Source: Archilochus colubris (taxonomy: Eukaryota > Chordata > Aves > Apodiformes > Trochilidae). From it: DNA of 64,000 nt. Shown one piece after another: positions 14,130 through 23,300 of the stretch. The notes under the pieces are model-generated. The model did not search any database. It was not told the origin of the DNA and saw nothing but the letters and a program-made list of their open reading frames with translations. Numbering within the stretch: position 1 is the stretch's first letter; each line of letters begins with the position of its first letter. The stretch spans positions 102,652,467-102,716,466 of the forward strand of contig CM041084.1 in NCBI GenBank assembly GCA_023079485.1. Reading direction: 5' to 3'. Made by a program: the position numbers and the translations under genes.

Positions 14130-14135
14130 GTCAGG
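14130..14135. repeat. Target-site duplication (left), GTCAGG
   Basis: Six bases directly before the 5' LTR, repeated exactly after the 3' LTR at 15448-15453. Five-base registers do not match, so the duplication is truly 6 bp. That length is typical of alpha/beta-retrovirus-type (ERVK-like) integrases rather than gamma types (4-5 bp). Confidence 0.9.
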
Positions 14136-14439
14136 TGTAGTGAGACAGGACCAGGTGCCCTGAGTTATTGATGAGTGGGTGTGGGTTCACCTGTGTCTGG
14201 CCTCCCTCCTGAGCATGTGCAGGAGCAGGGGGCCAATAAGAGAGCAGCTGACACCCATGGAGAGAGCTCTCACTCTTCAGTGAGGATGGAGAAGCTCACA
14301 GCTTGAGGAGCCCCAGGAGCAGGCAAGAAGGGGTAGATCCCGGAGCCCCAGGAACAGCCCTAGGACATCGTCCAGGAATGGGCTAAACCCCGAGGCCTCA
14401 GGATCAGCCCTAGGAGCAAGAAGGGCTCCTCCCGCTACA
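14136..14439 (+). repeat. 5' LTR, 304 bp
   Basis: Bounded by TGTAG...CTACA. Relatively GC-rich, with purine-rich AGGAGC/CCCAGGA motifs in the 3' half. A possible variant polyadenylation signal (AATAAG, about 14235) is visible; no clear TATA box. Compared with the 3' LTR it differs at 14263 and at five positions packed between 14295 and 14312. The other 286 bp carry only one difference. Confidence 0.95.
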
Positions 14440-14441
14440 TC

Positions 14442-14458
14442 TGGTGGAGAATGTGGGC
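14442..14458 (+). promoter_or_regulatory. Primer-binding-site-like sequence
   Basis: TGGTGGAGAATGTGGGC begins two bases after the 5' LTR, where a retroviral primer-binding site sits. It starts with the TGG expected from a tRNA CCA end. I could not match the rest to a tRNA 3' end from memory, so the priming tRNA is unassigned. Confidence 0.6.
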
Positions 14459-14547
14459 AGCCTGCAGAAAACCTAGCTGGCACAGAAACTGCAAGAACAT
14501 TCTCCCTGTAAGGTATGATCAACAAGCTCTCTGGACAGGAAACCCCA

Positions 14548-14621
14548 GAGCAGAGGGGAAAATCCCATGAGGAAGGGTTAAATCCCGAGGCCCATGAGGA
14601 AAGAAACCCCGGAACAGAGGG
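14548..14621 (+). repeat. Internal module A, copy 1
   Basis: 74-bp module (gagcagagggg ... ggaacagaggg) that recurs almost unchanged at 14749-14820 inside the LTR element; the second copy is 2 bp shorter. Its core GGGTTAAATCCCGAGGCC resembles GGGCTAAACCCCGAGGCC in the LTR, so the module may have arisen from LTR sequence. Confidence 0.9.
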
Positions 14622-14670
14622 AAACCAAGCCAGAAGAGCAGATACAGGAGGGAGAATAATAACTAGAAGA

Positions 14671-14738
14671 ACAACTTGCAGAGACTCTGTGAAAAGTGCC
14701 TGGTGCAACTTGCAGAGACTTTGTGAAATATGCCTAGG
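14671..14738 (+). repeat. Internal module B, copies 1-2 (tandem)
   Basis: Two adjacent copies of an approximately 33-bp unit with the core AACTTGCAGAGACT(C/T)TGTGAAA. Two further copies, the last one shortened, lie at 14832-14890 after module A copy 2. The internal order is thus A-B-B-A-B-B. Confidence 0.88.
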
Positions 14739-14748
14739 CTAAGCCCTT

Positions 14749-14820
14749 GAGCAGAGGGAAATCCCATGAGGAAGGGTTAAATCCCGAGGCCCATGAGGAA
14801 AGAAACCCCGGAACAGAGGG
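14749..14820 (+). repeat. Internal module A, copy 2
   Basis: Second copy of the module at 14548, about 201 bp downstream. It differs mainly by a 2-bp deletion in the G/A run. Together with the following B units it looks like a segmental duplication inside the element. Confidence 0.9.
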
Positions 14821-14831
14821 CAAGTGCCTGG

Positions 14832-14890
14832 GACAATTTGCAGAGACTTTGTGAAGAGTGCTCAGACAACTTGCAGAGACTTTGCCAGAA
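14832..14890 (+). repeat. Internal module B, copies 3-4
   Basis: GACAATTTGCAGAGACTTTG and GACAACTTGCAGAGACTTTG in tandem; the fourth copy breaks off into CCAGAA. They repeat the B unit first seen at 14671. Confidence 0.88.
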
Positions 14891-14929
14891 AGGGGCTGAC
14901 ATCGAGCGAATATATGGGTATGCTTAACT

Positions 14930-15117
14930 CCCCTTAAAGAAAGAAGGTTGAAAGAAAGAAGGTTGAGAATTCTCCCCAAAATATGTGTAAGGGTTGAGAA
15001 TTCTCCCTAAAAATATATGTAAATTGTGTGATGTTTAATTCCCCTTAAAGATGTATATGTAAAAAGATGTAAATATGTAAATGTCTATGTAAATGTGTAT
15101 TATGTAAATGTCTGTGT
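14930..15117 (+). repeat. Internal A/T-rich repeats of the LTR element
   Basis: Contains two copies of GGTTGAGAATTCTCCC(C/T)AAAA (about 14966 and 14995), two related 'aattccccttaaag'-type blocks and a run of ATGTAAAT(GT) units ending in the polypurine tract. No protein-coding frame is visible. Confidence 0.8.
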
Positions 15118-15143
15118 AAAAAAAAAAAAAAAAAAGGGGGAAA
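15118..15143 (+). promoter_or_regulatory. Polypurine tract of the LTR element
   Basis: Eighteen A, five G and three A immediately before the 3' LTR. In retroelements this RNase-H-resistant tract primes plus-strand DNA synthesis. Its position fixes the plus orientation. Confidence 0.9.
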
Positions 15144-15447
15144 TGTAGTGAGACAGGACCAGGTGCCCTGAGTTATTGATGAGTGGGTGTGGGTTCACCT
15201 GTGTCTGGCCTCCCTCCTGAGCATGTGCAGGAGCAGGGGGCCAATAAGAGAGCAGCTGACACCCATGGAGGGAGCTCTCACTCTTCAGTGAGGATGGAGA
15301 AGTCCCCAGCTCGAGGAGCTCCAGGAGCAGGCAAGAAGGGGTAGATCCCGGAGCCCCAGGAACAGCCCTAGGACATCGTCCAGGAATGGGCTAAACCCCG
15401 AGGCCTCAGGATCAGCCCTAGGAGCAAGAAGGGCTCCTCCCGCTACA
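15144..15447 (+). repeat. 3' LTR, 304 bp
   Basis: Same length and ends as the 5' LTR, about 98% identical. The differing patch lies in the first part of the purine-rich half (AGTCCCCAGCTCGAGGAGCT here). Confidence 0.95.
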
Positions 15448-15453
15448 GTCAGG
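15448..15453. repeat. Target-site duplication (right), GTCAGG
   Basis: Exact copy of 14130-14135, directly after the CTACA end of the 3' LTR. Confidence 0.9.
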
Positions 15454-16484
15454 AGTGGTGAAATGGGAAGGTTTCACTGCTAACATGTAAGACAGTTTGT
15501 TTGAATTTTCAATATTGGAGTCAGTCTTCGACTATGCAGAATTGAATTATGGAGCAATAAAGCCTAGTAAAAACTGTCATTCATTTTAGTCTAACAGTGG
15601 AGGCAGCTCAATCAGAAGCTTATCTATTGCTGTATTAAACATTTCTGTACTTGCTTCCATTTCATTTGTCATATATGGGAGAACTGCCCTAAAATAATGC
15701 AGTGCCTTTCCTTATCCATCTCTCAATCCCTTCTTAAATCACATAATTGAGAAACTACTGCTCTTAACTCATCGTGCTTATGCAAATCATGAGTTAGAGA
15801 CCATAACTGCAAAACTTGCATGTTGCAACATGTTATTTTCAAAAATAGGGTGTGTGATATCAAAGGCTTTAACTGTATTTTTTTATTTTTCTTGCCATGA
15901 AGCTACTTGCAGTTGCTGTTTTCCCAAAGTGATGGTGATCTTCATTCATGTCAGAGGTATATGTTCATTTTTTTTTTCACATCTTCACATGGGAAATGGG
16001 GAATGGTTAAAAACAGAAATTGTTTTCAATAAAGGCTTGCTATTCCTATTCCAATATTTCTTTCAGCATATTTAGTTTTCAATACATGTTAATGACAAAG
16101 GAAGCATATTATCTACATAGGATGAAGACAGTCCATTGTAGTTTCAAAAGAAGGTATTGAGTTAAAGGCCTCAAAAGAAATGATCCCATGTTCACAAGTA
16201 GCTGAAGACAAGCATCATGTAAAGATGAATAAGCCATAGGGAGTAAAGGAAATTACAACATTCTTTGCATGATAATATGTTGACCTCAGCTAGCAGTGAG
16301 ACACCTACCCGGAACAGGGGAGACACTAGGGTGAAAAAGCTCATGGTCAAGATAAATCTGGAGGAGATCACTTACCAATTGCCATTGTGAGAAAATATAC
16401 TCAGCCTGGAGGAAAGTAATTTAATATTGCCAGTTGAAATAAGAAACAATGACAAAAATTAAAATACCACCTTCCCCTCTTACT
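15454..16484. other. Unique DNA, no gene recognised
   Basis: About 1 kb between the LTR element and an old repeat. No frame resembles a known protein and no repeat family was recognised. Confidence 0.55.
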
Positions 16485-17056
16485 GTATTTTCAGGTGCAA
16501 CTTCACTCTTGACTTCCCTGCCTCCTGCTCTCCTATGGTCAATATATAACAGCTCCTTTCTGCCACTCCTTCCTTTTATCTGCACTGGATTGGGCTCTCC
16601 ATGGACTGCAGTTGCTTCAGGCAATATCCACCTGCTCCAGCATAGGGTCTTCCATGAGCTGCAGTGTGGATAACTGGTCTGACATGGTCCTCTATGGGTT
16701 CACAGAATCACAAAGGATTAGGGATTGGAAGGGAACTTGAGAGATCACTGAGTCCAACAGCCCTGCTGCAAGAGGACAACCTGCTACATCACGGTCCCCT
16801 CTAAGAATGACAAGTGAATCTCTGCTTTGCCACCTGGAGCATGGCCCCCACCATCTTCTCATTCCTTAGTGTTCATACTGCCAATTTTCATTTTTTTCCC
16901 CTCCTCTTCTCCTTGTGTTGCAGTTAACCCTTTCTTGAATATATATTCCCAGAAGCACCACCAGCCTGGCTGAAGGATTCAGCTTTGTCCTGTTTTCACC
17001 ATCACCCTTGCAGTCCCTTACTGCCAGCACTTTGCCACCTACACCAAAGAAACCAT
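16485..17056. mobile_element. Old avian interspersed repeat (probably LTR/ERV-related), split by CR1
   Basis: The left part (16485-16699) holds repeated CCATGG/CTGCAG-type motifs ('ctccatggactgcag', 'cttccatgagctgcag', 'cctctatgggttcac'). The right part (16813-17056) continues with 'gaatctctgctttgccacctggagca', a pyrimidine-rich stretch, then 'tatattcccagaagcaccaccagcctggctgaagg'. This order resembles, from memory, a repeat family common in bird genomes that I associate with endogenous retroviruses or LTRs; I cannot name it. No coding sequence is visible. A CR1 fragment sits between the two halves. The copy is very diverged and its outer limits are approximate. Confidence 0.5.
16700..16812 (-). 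mobile_element. CR1 3'-end fragment, antisense, nested
   Basis: The plus strand reads 'cacagaatcacaaaggatta', then 'attggaagggaacttgagag', 'atcactgagtccaacagccctgct' and 'aacctgctacatcacg'. This is the reversed 3' terminus of a CR1 element including a decayed tail. It interrupts the older repeat at 16485-17056, so it inserted later. About 110 bp, non-coding. Confidence 0.88.
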
Positions 17057-19865
17057 GTGACATCCTGCTATAATTAATGTTGTTTATAGTTTCTGCATAA
17101 GTTACATCTATATCTAATGCTCTTTTGAAGATAACATGAAAGCAAAGAGCACAGAGGAGGACTGAGTGGTTATGCTGTCCTAGCTTCTCCTCAGATCATA
17201 ACTCAAAACCATTGAGGGCATCTTAATCATGGCTTCACATGGCTTCAGCAGCATATGCTGGTAGTGTCTTCTCTGGAGAGGACTCTGACTGCATGACACA
17301 CCTCCAAGAAGTGAAACACACACAGAAGCAACCCTAGAGCTACATGTGGGGAAATGACAACCCCACTGGGAGCTTTGTGCTTTGCTCTGTGCTATGAAAT
17401 AGCCTGGGCCTGAACGTTCTCCCCTTTAGGGTTCTTGCAGCTCATTGAGGTCCTAACTAAACCTCAGCAGATAATGTGGACATCTGGGAGCTTCCAGCAC
17501 ATGCAGAAATGCTGCCTTCCATCCACCCAGGTGCAATACAGAGAGGGGATGCAGAGACTGAGTGCATGAGTGTGGCTACAAGCTTTTGCATGGAGGTGGG
17601 TTTGGGTTTTGCCATGTGGCTGTAGTAAAGCATGAAGCCTGTTGTCTGTTGTGTTCTAAGTAAAGACTGAGTTTTGTCTCAGCTCTACTAGAATTACACT
17701 TTAAATATGAAGCTTCATAATGTAAATTTTCATTAAAATGCATGCCATTATGAATTTTTGAAATGAACAACGCAGGTCTCCAACTCATGAAGCAGGATTT
17801 CCTTTCCCTCAGATTTATATAAAGAAACCAGTTATTTTCCTGACATTTTTTTCCCCATTAAAAAGTGTCTTTTGCTAAGAAAAGCCCTTGCGAAGCCCTC
17901 ATTCCCATCACAAAATTGGTCAATTCTTTTTCCAGGAAGGCAATACTATCTGTGAATCATCAGGTAATCAGCAGCTTACAATTTGCTTTGGAAATTGTCA
18001 CGAATGACAGAATTCCCATATTATAAAAATAAAATAAAGCAAAATAAAATAGTTTTTTAGAACTGCAAACTATTGAAAAAAGAACTTTAAATTCCTTCTG
18101 TGCCACTTGTATATCATTAAAATAAATTTTAAAAAAGCAACAAAAAAAAACCAAACAAAAAAACCAACAGAAATCCACCTAATTTTTATGTATTTATATG
18201 ATGCTTTTGCAGAAAGCAGATCAAACTATGAAAGCCGTGATATGAGTGTGGCTTGAAAGGAAGTGGCACAGAAGGGTGACATTTATTAATTTACAGATGG
18301 TGTTACTCTAGCTGGCTGAAACCATAGTGATCTGGTAACAGACATAGAACTCCAAATGCCTGAAGCAACCCCAGATGTCACTGCATACACTCCAGGGAAT
18401 ATAATTTAATAATAATTGATGTGGCAAGTATAACACTTGTGAAATATGCCATTCAGCACCACCACTGTGCATATTCCCTTGTGAGTAATTTAAGAACATA
18501 TAATATTTCAGAGCTTTGAGTCAGGAAAGAGATGATAATTAGATTCCCAGTTTAAATCAGGTATATGAAGGGGAAAGTTAATCAACTCAGAAAGATAATT
18601 TAGCAGATTTGGATTCTCTAATAACAGTTCTAATTAGAATTAGGGCATAATTTGGGACACATATAAAGTTGCTAATTATTATGAAAATATTTTCAAACAT
18701 GCTGCAGGCTCAAAGGTGAAAAAATTTTATGCAAATCTTCAATCTGAAAGCTGCCACTCACTGTAGCAAACAGAGAGATAGTCACATCAGCTCTTTTCTT
18801 GACTGGTCTGGGAGTAGCTTTGCATTGTGTTTACAGCTTTAGAGGGCTTTCAGGCTATCAGATTCCTCATTTAGACAGTATAGCATTAAAACCATGTGTA
18901 TTTGTTGAAGCCCATGAAGGACTTGGTCCTGCTGACTTTAAAATGCCTTTGATATCCCTGACTTCAAATCTATCTCACTTTAGTCAAGTAAAAGTTAGAT
19001 CCTAAGCTTCCGATGAAGTCAGTGGAGAGATAGAGCTGAGGATACAATTTATCCTACTTTTCTAGACACTTAGGACAAAATGAGTCACACTTCTAAAGGT
19101 GCCAGCCTCTCACCGTTGACTACAGAGAAAGTCAAGATGTTTGACTTTTAGTCAGAAAAATAAATTCCACCCACAGAGTCTACATAAAGCATTTTGATTT
19201 AAAGAAAACTTACACCTTTGAATAATCTTGCTTAAGGAATAGAAGTGGAAAGTAGAAATAGGAAATGTTTTTATCATACATCTTTAAAAAATGTCCTGTA
19301 GATTTTTCTTTTGTACTTGAGGAAAAAGAGGGAAAAAAAAAAAAAAAAGCAAAAGTGCACCTTCACAAAAATGGAAAGTTTATACCATCATTCAGTGGCA
19401 TATTGGTGGCAAAACTTGATGCCGTTCTTTCCACATGAGTTTTATATTCATGAGCTAAGGGTCAAAATGGTCTCCTCACTCTTTGAAAAGTTACATTACT
19501 GACAAATACCAGAAGAGTGTCCCATTGTATAGCAAGTGAGCTACAGAGAGAATTGTGTTCATTCCAAGGTAGGTTCACATAAAGACTAATCTCCAATATG
19601 CTTCTAACACCACTGAGCTTAGTAACTATCAGTGGAAAAAAACAGAAAATCAAGCCAAACAAAGAGCCAAGTCCAAATCTCCAGAAACACAAAGTTCCTT
19701 CATGCTGGTTCCATCTTTAAGAAGAAAAAAAAAATAATCTTTTTTTTAACTTTGATCATGCTTATGCAAAGTATCAAAATTACTTATTGCAGAATGATAT
19801 TTTTATAGTTTGTTGCATACACTAGGCCCTCAAACTGCATATATCCTTTGATAAACACACTGTTT
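17057..19865. other. Unique DNA, no gene; holds a homeobox-site-rich block
   Basis: No gene or repeat family recognised. It contains an A/C-rich patch (18140-18175), an A16 run (19333-19348) and the block at 18560-18745 described separately. The stretch at 17160-17560 is somewhat richer in GC but matches nothing I know. Confidence 0.55.
18560..18745. promoter_or_regulatory. Candidate conserved noncoding element (homeodomain/POU sites)
   Basis: The block holds palindromic CTAATTAG (18630-18637), CTAATTA (18672-18678) and a perfect octamer ATGCAAAT (18729-18736), with further 'ataattt' cores between them and low simple-repeat content. This resembles vertebrate developmental enhancers in gene deserts, but AT-rich DNA yields TAAT cores by chance. 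No conservation data are available. Confidence 0.25.
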
Positions 19866-20250
19866 TAAAAGATCTGTTGAAGAGGGCCCAAAGAAGGGCC
19901 ACAAAGATGATCAGGGGGCTGGAACATCTCTGGTACAAAGATAAGCTTGCCTCCCAGTACATGAAGGGGCCTATAGGAAAGCTGGGGAGGGTCTTTTTAC
20001 CAGACTGGATAGTGATAGGACAAACTGAATGAGGGTAGATTTTGGTTAGATATCAGGAAAAAATTCTTCACCATGAATATAAGAATATACTGGAGCAGGT
20101 TGCCTAGGGGGGTTGTTGATGCCTCCTCCCTGGAGCTGTTTAAGACCAGGCTGGATGAGGCCTTGTGCAGCCTGGTCTAGTGGGAGGTGTCCCTGCCCAT
20201 GCAGGGGAGTTGGATCTTGATCACTGAGGTCTCTTCCATCCCTAGCCATT
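19866..20250 (+). mobile_element. CR1 fragment, sense, about 0.39 kb
   Basis: Sense CR1 with landmarks in order: 'gagggcccaaagaagggccac', 'aagatgatcagggggctgga', 'cagtacatgaaggggcctat', 'aaagctggggagggtctttt', 'agatatcaggaaaaaattct', 'gcaggttgcctagggg' and the terminal 'ctagtgggaggtgtccctgcc ... ggtctcttccatccc'. It covers the end of ORF2 and the 3' UTR. The part expected between 'ctctggtacaaagataagct' and 'tacatgaaggg' is missing, so there is an internal deletion. The usual ATTCTATG tail is replaced by an A/C-rich tract from 20251. Confidence 0.94.
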
Positions 20251-20373
20251 AAAAAAACAAACCAAACCCAACTGAACCAAAGAACCAAGAAAAAAACAAA
20301 CAGATAAACAAACAAACACAAAAACCCACACCCAAACCCCAAAACAACCAACCAAAAAACAAACCACAAAAAT
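20251..20373. repeat. A/C-rich low-complexity tract
   Basis: About 120 bp made almost only of A and C (motifs aaac, caaa, acccaaac) directly abutting the 3' end of the sense CR1. The open frame on the opposite strand is a compositional artefact of this tract. Confidence 0.9.
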
Positions 20374-23300
20374 CTGTCCAGCTCCCCCTATTCATGAAGT
20401 GGCAGAGACCTTACTATTAAACTGCATACCTGTTCTCTGTTGTGCTATATCTAAGCTTTGTTCTTTTACTCAACATGTGGATCCAGAGATACTCCTCCCC
20501 ACACCTATAACTGGTCCAGTCTTTCACAGGATCCCTATTCACTTGCAACATTGACATTATCAAATAAGACACAGATGACTGGACATGATTGTTGTTTTCC
20601 TGATGTGCCCCTATGAAGAAAAAAGAAATGGCCAAATAACTCAAGGATATTCTGTATACCAGGAAAATCTCTGCTGGACATGTAAACTAATTTGGTATTT
20701 GCTAAGTGCAAATAACGTGCATCTGAGCAGTAAATGAAAACCTAAGCCTAAAGTTTTGTCATGCACCTGTTTTAATAATTAGATTAGATAGGGGAGATGC
20801 AAGTAGTAAAACACAGGATGCATCAGTGTAATTAGGGAATGATACATAGACAGAAAGGACAGTCTCTGAGGTTCTGGAGATAGGTCCCTCATGGAGGAGT
20901 GACAAAGTCTAGACTGAGCCATTTAGACTTTTAATGTGGATATTTTAGGGACATTTTATGATTACTGTGGTTTGCCTTCTGACGATATACCAGTTTGCCA
21001 TTAGGGTTATATTTTCTACCAGCCAAAATGTCTAATATCTTCATAACTAAATGAAATTGGGGCAATTCCAGAATTTAGTTCTGCACTTTCTCTGCATCTG
21101 AATGCTGAAGATGATGGTTTATCCAAGGGAGAGAAATCACAAGGAAAAGTACATAGGAGTGAAAAATATTTAAAATAAAAAATATTTAGAGAATAGTTTG
21201 ACAATTTTAAAGTTTTATTAATATTTACTTCTAATCTCTCACTAATAACAAACTAAAAGAAACATATATATTGGTAGAATAATTTACTTCAGTCACATAT
21301 TTTTCACTTTGTGTTAAAATTTTAAATCCAAGTAACATATGTAGACTTCATCATAGCCAATTAACTATCCAACAGCAGACAGTTTTGAGATTATTTCTTC
21401 ATTGTTGTTTGCAGGATCATTACAAATATGAGCATAGAGCTGGTTTCAAATGTCATAAGTCAGACCACAAAGCAGAAATTTTGTTGAGACAAAAAATAAT
21501 ATTTCCTTTTACGAAAGCAAATCACTGTTAGACACTTTTAGACAAAATGACTTCCTAAGGTTTCCCTACCATCTCAAATCTGTTTATGAAAATTTGGTCC
21601 TCAAATATCTGATGCTTTTAGCTAAAATGCAAGCCTGATTTATTTTCATGAATAAGCATTTATTTTGATGAATCAGAATGGCAGTAAAATAATAACACAG
21701 AATATGTACATAGAACATACTTACACATACAGTATGCTACTAAATGATGTGTGCCAGGAAAGTGCATTATCTAATGCATTAATATTTTATCATTTCTTTA
21801 GATTATTTATTTCATTTGAGGCTGGGATTTTCCATGAAGCCTGCTACTGGAAGAGGTCTGAGGAAACCAAGGGTATTCTCGGTCTCTTTTTTTATCTAGC
21901 CCTCAGGCAGTGCACCTCAGCACCCATGTTTAAGAAATAGTGCAAAGTCCTCCAGTTCCTCCACGACAGATACGAGCATTAGACAGTGGTACTGGGCTGG
22001 GAAAACCACTGGCATTTCAGCAGCAGGCTAGAAAATGGTTAAAATATTGTTTGAAAAGGCTGTGTCCCCTTCCTGCCTTCACCCCACAATCATTTGTGAT
22101 GTTATGTTATCTGAGTGACAAGATGTATCTGAACAAGAAATCAAGCCAAAGCCAGTTCTTTCTTTCACCCTGACTGTTAAAATGTGTCTTTTAGGCCACA
22201 GGTCTTGTTTTTATTTTTAGGTTCTTTCCCAGACGCTCTTTGATTAAATCACACATCACCTTCTTGCCTCCTGAGTCTGTTACATATGACTGGTTTACTT
22301 TGTGTGAGAAACAGATTAGCCTCAGCACAAATTTCTCACCTTTTTTTTACTAAAGAATCTCTTTGCTGTCAAAAAAGTAGACCCATAAGTCCCTGAGTGC
22401 AGTTATTCTTGTTAACTGCTGCTTTAGCCAGTGATCTTTATTAGCAGCATATCTGATGCCAGATACTCACTGACCTCAAGGACTCTGGTAGCTGAACACT
22501 AATCTGCTGCTGCTTCCATGGCAAGGGTATTGTGCTCAGTTTGTAGCTTCGCTTCTCATTTGGTTTATGTCTGGATACTCACCTTCAACAAAAGTAAGAA
22601 AACCAAACCCAAACACTCAAGAATAAACCTGAAAATGTTCACCTGCACTAACAAATTCTTAGTGTAGAGGATGAAAAGATTTCATTCACCCAAAAATCTT
22701 TAGTTCTAAAAAATTAGAAACACGGGTGGGTTTTCTTTAACACAGAACAGTCACAATCTGTAGGCTTATTTCCATGTTTTGCTGTTTCTCAAAAATAAAC
22801 TTAGTTTACAATATATTTATTCCTGAACTCAAGGCAAAATTCTGCATTTTATATCTACACTGAAAAATACAATGGTAGAGAGGGCTAAATGCTCACAATG
22901 TTTAAAAGAATCATATCTCTAGCATGATGCCACCTCTGGGGAATGAGGGCACAGAAGAAACCAGCAATAAACACTAGATGAGAAGACAATGCTTTGTTTC
23001 TTGCTGTTGAGTAGTTCTTTGTTCCTTCCATTTAGACCACAAAAAAGCTTTCACTGGCACTTCTCTTCTTTCATCTGCAAGTGATTACATTAAGGTGCTT
23101 GTAAAGATTTAAAAAACAAAAAAAACCTCACACTAGCACATTTGAGAGGTCTTCTTAGTTGTTTTCCTTAAAGACAGTTTATTATTTTCCCTTCATTAAA
23201 CTAAGATCAGTGGTGAAATTAAGAAAAAGAAAAAAACATTTTTCTGTGTGTTTCTTGCTTGGGCTTTGAATCAGATCTATTAATGAATATTGAAACTGAA

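Larger units (their letters stand above)
14136..15447 (+). mobile_element. Complete short non-autonomous LTR retroelement (1312 bp)
   Basis: Two 304-bp LTRs (14136-14439 and 15144-15447) flank a 704-bp internal region. Each LTR starts TGTAG and ends CTACA. Orientation is plus: a polypurine tract (A18 G5 A3) directly precedes the right LTR, and a primer-binding-site-like TGGTGGAGAATGTGGGC follows the left LTR. The flanks carry a perfect 6-bp GTCAGG duplication, so it is a single clean integration. The internal region has no gag, pol or env; its open frames are short and two run through LTR and repeat modules on the minus strand. It must have been mobilised by another element's proteins, as small LTR elements of the TRIM type or deleted endogenous retroviruses are. 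The LTRs differ at six positions (about 2%), so the insertion is fairly recent. The family is not identified. Confidence 0.95.

Noticed and set aside
14277..14708. Minus-strand 143-codon open frame
   Set aside because: It spans the end of the 5' LTR and the repeat modules of a plus-strand LTR element, resembles no protein family, and is explained by the GC-rich repetitive composition.
18841..19060. Possible ancient amniote SINE/MIR-like relic
   Set aside because: A few phrases such as 'gatgaagtcagtgg' feel repeat-like, but no ordered set of landmarks could be found.
20046..20369. Minus-strand 107-codon frame with a hydrophobic N-terminus
   Set aside because: Its hydrophobic part is the translation of the A/C-rich tract and the rest is antisense CR1. 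Not a membrane protein gene.
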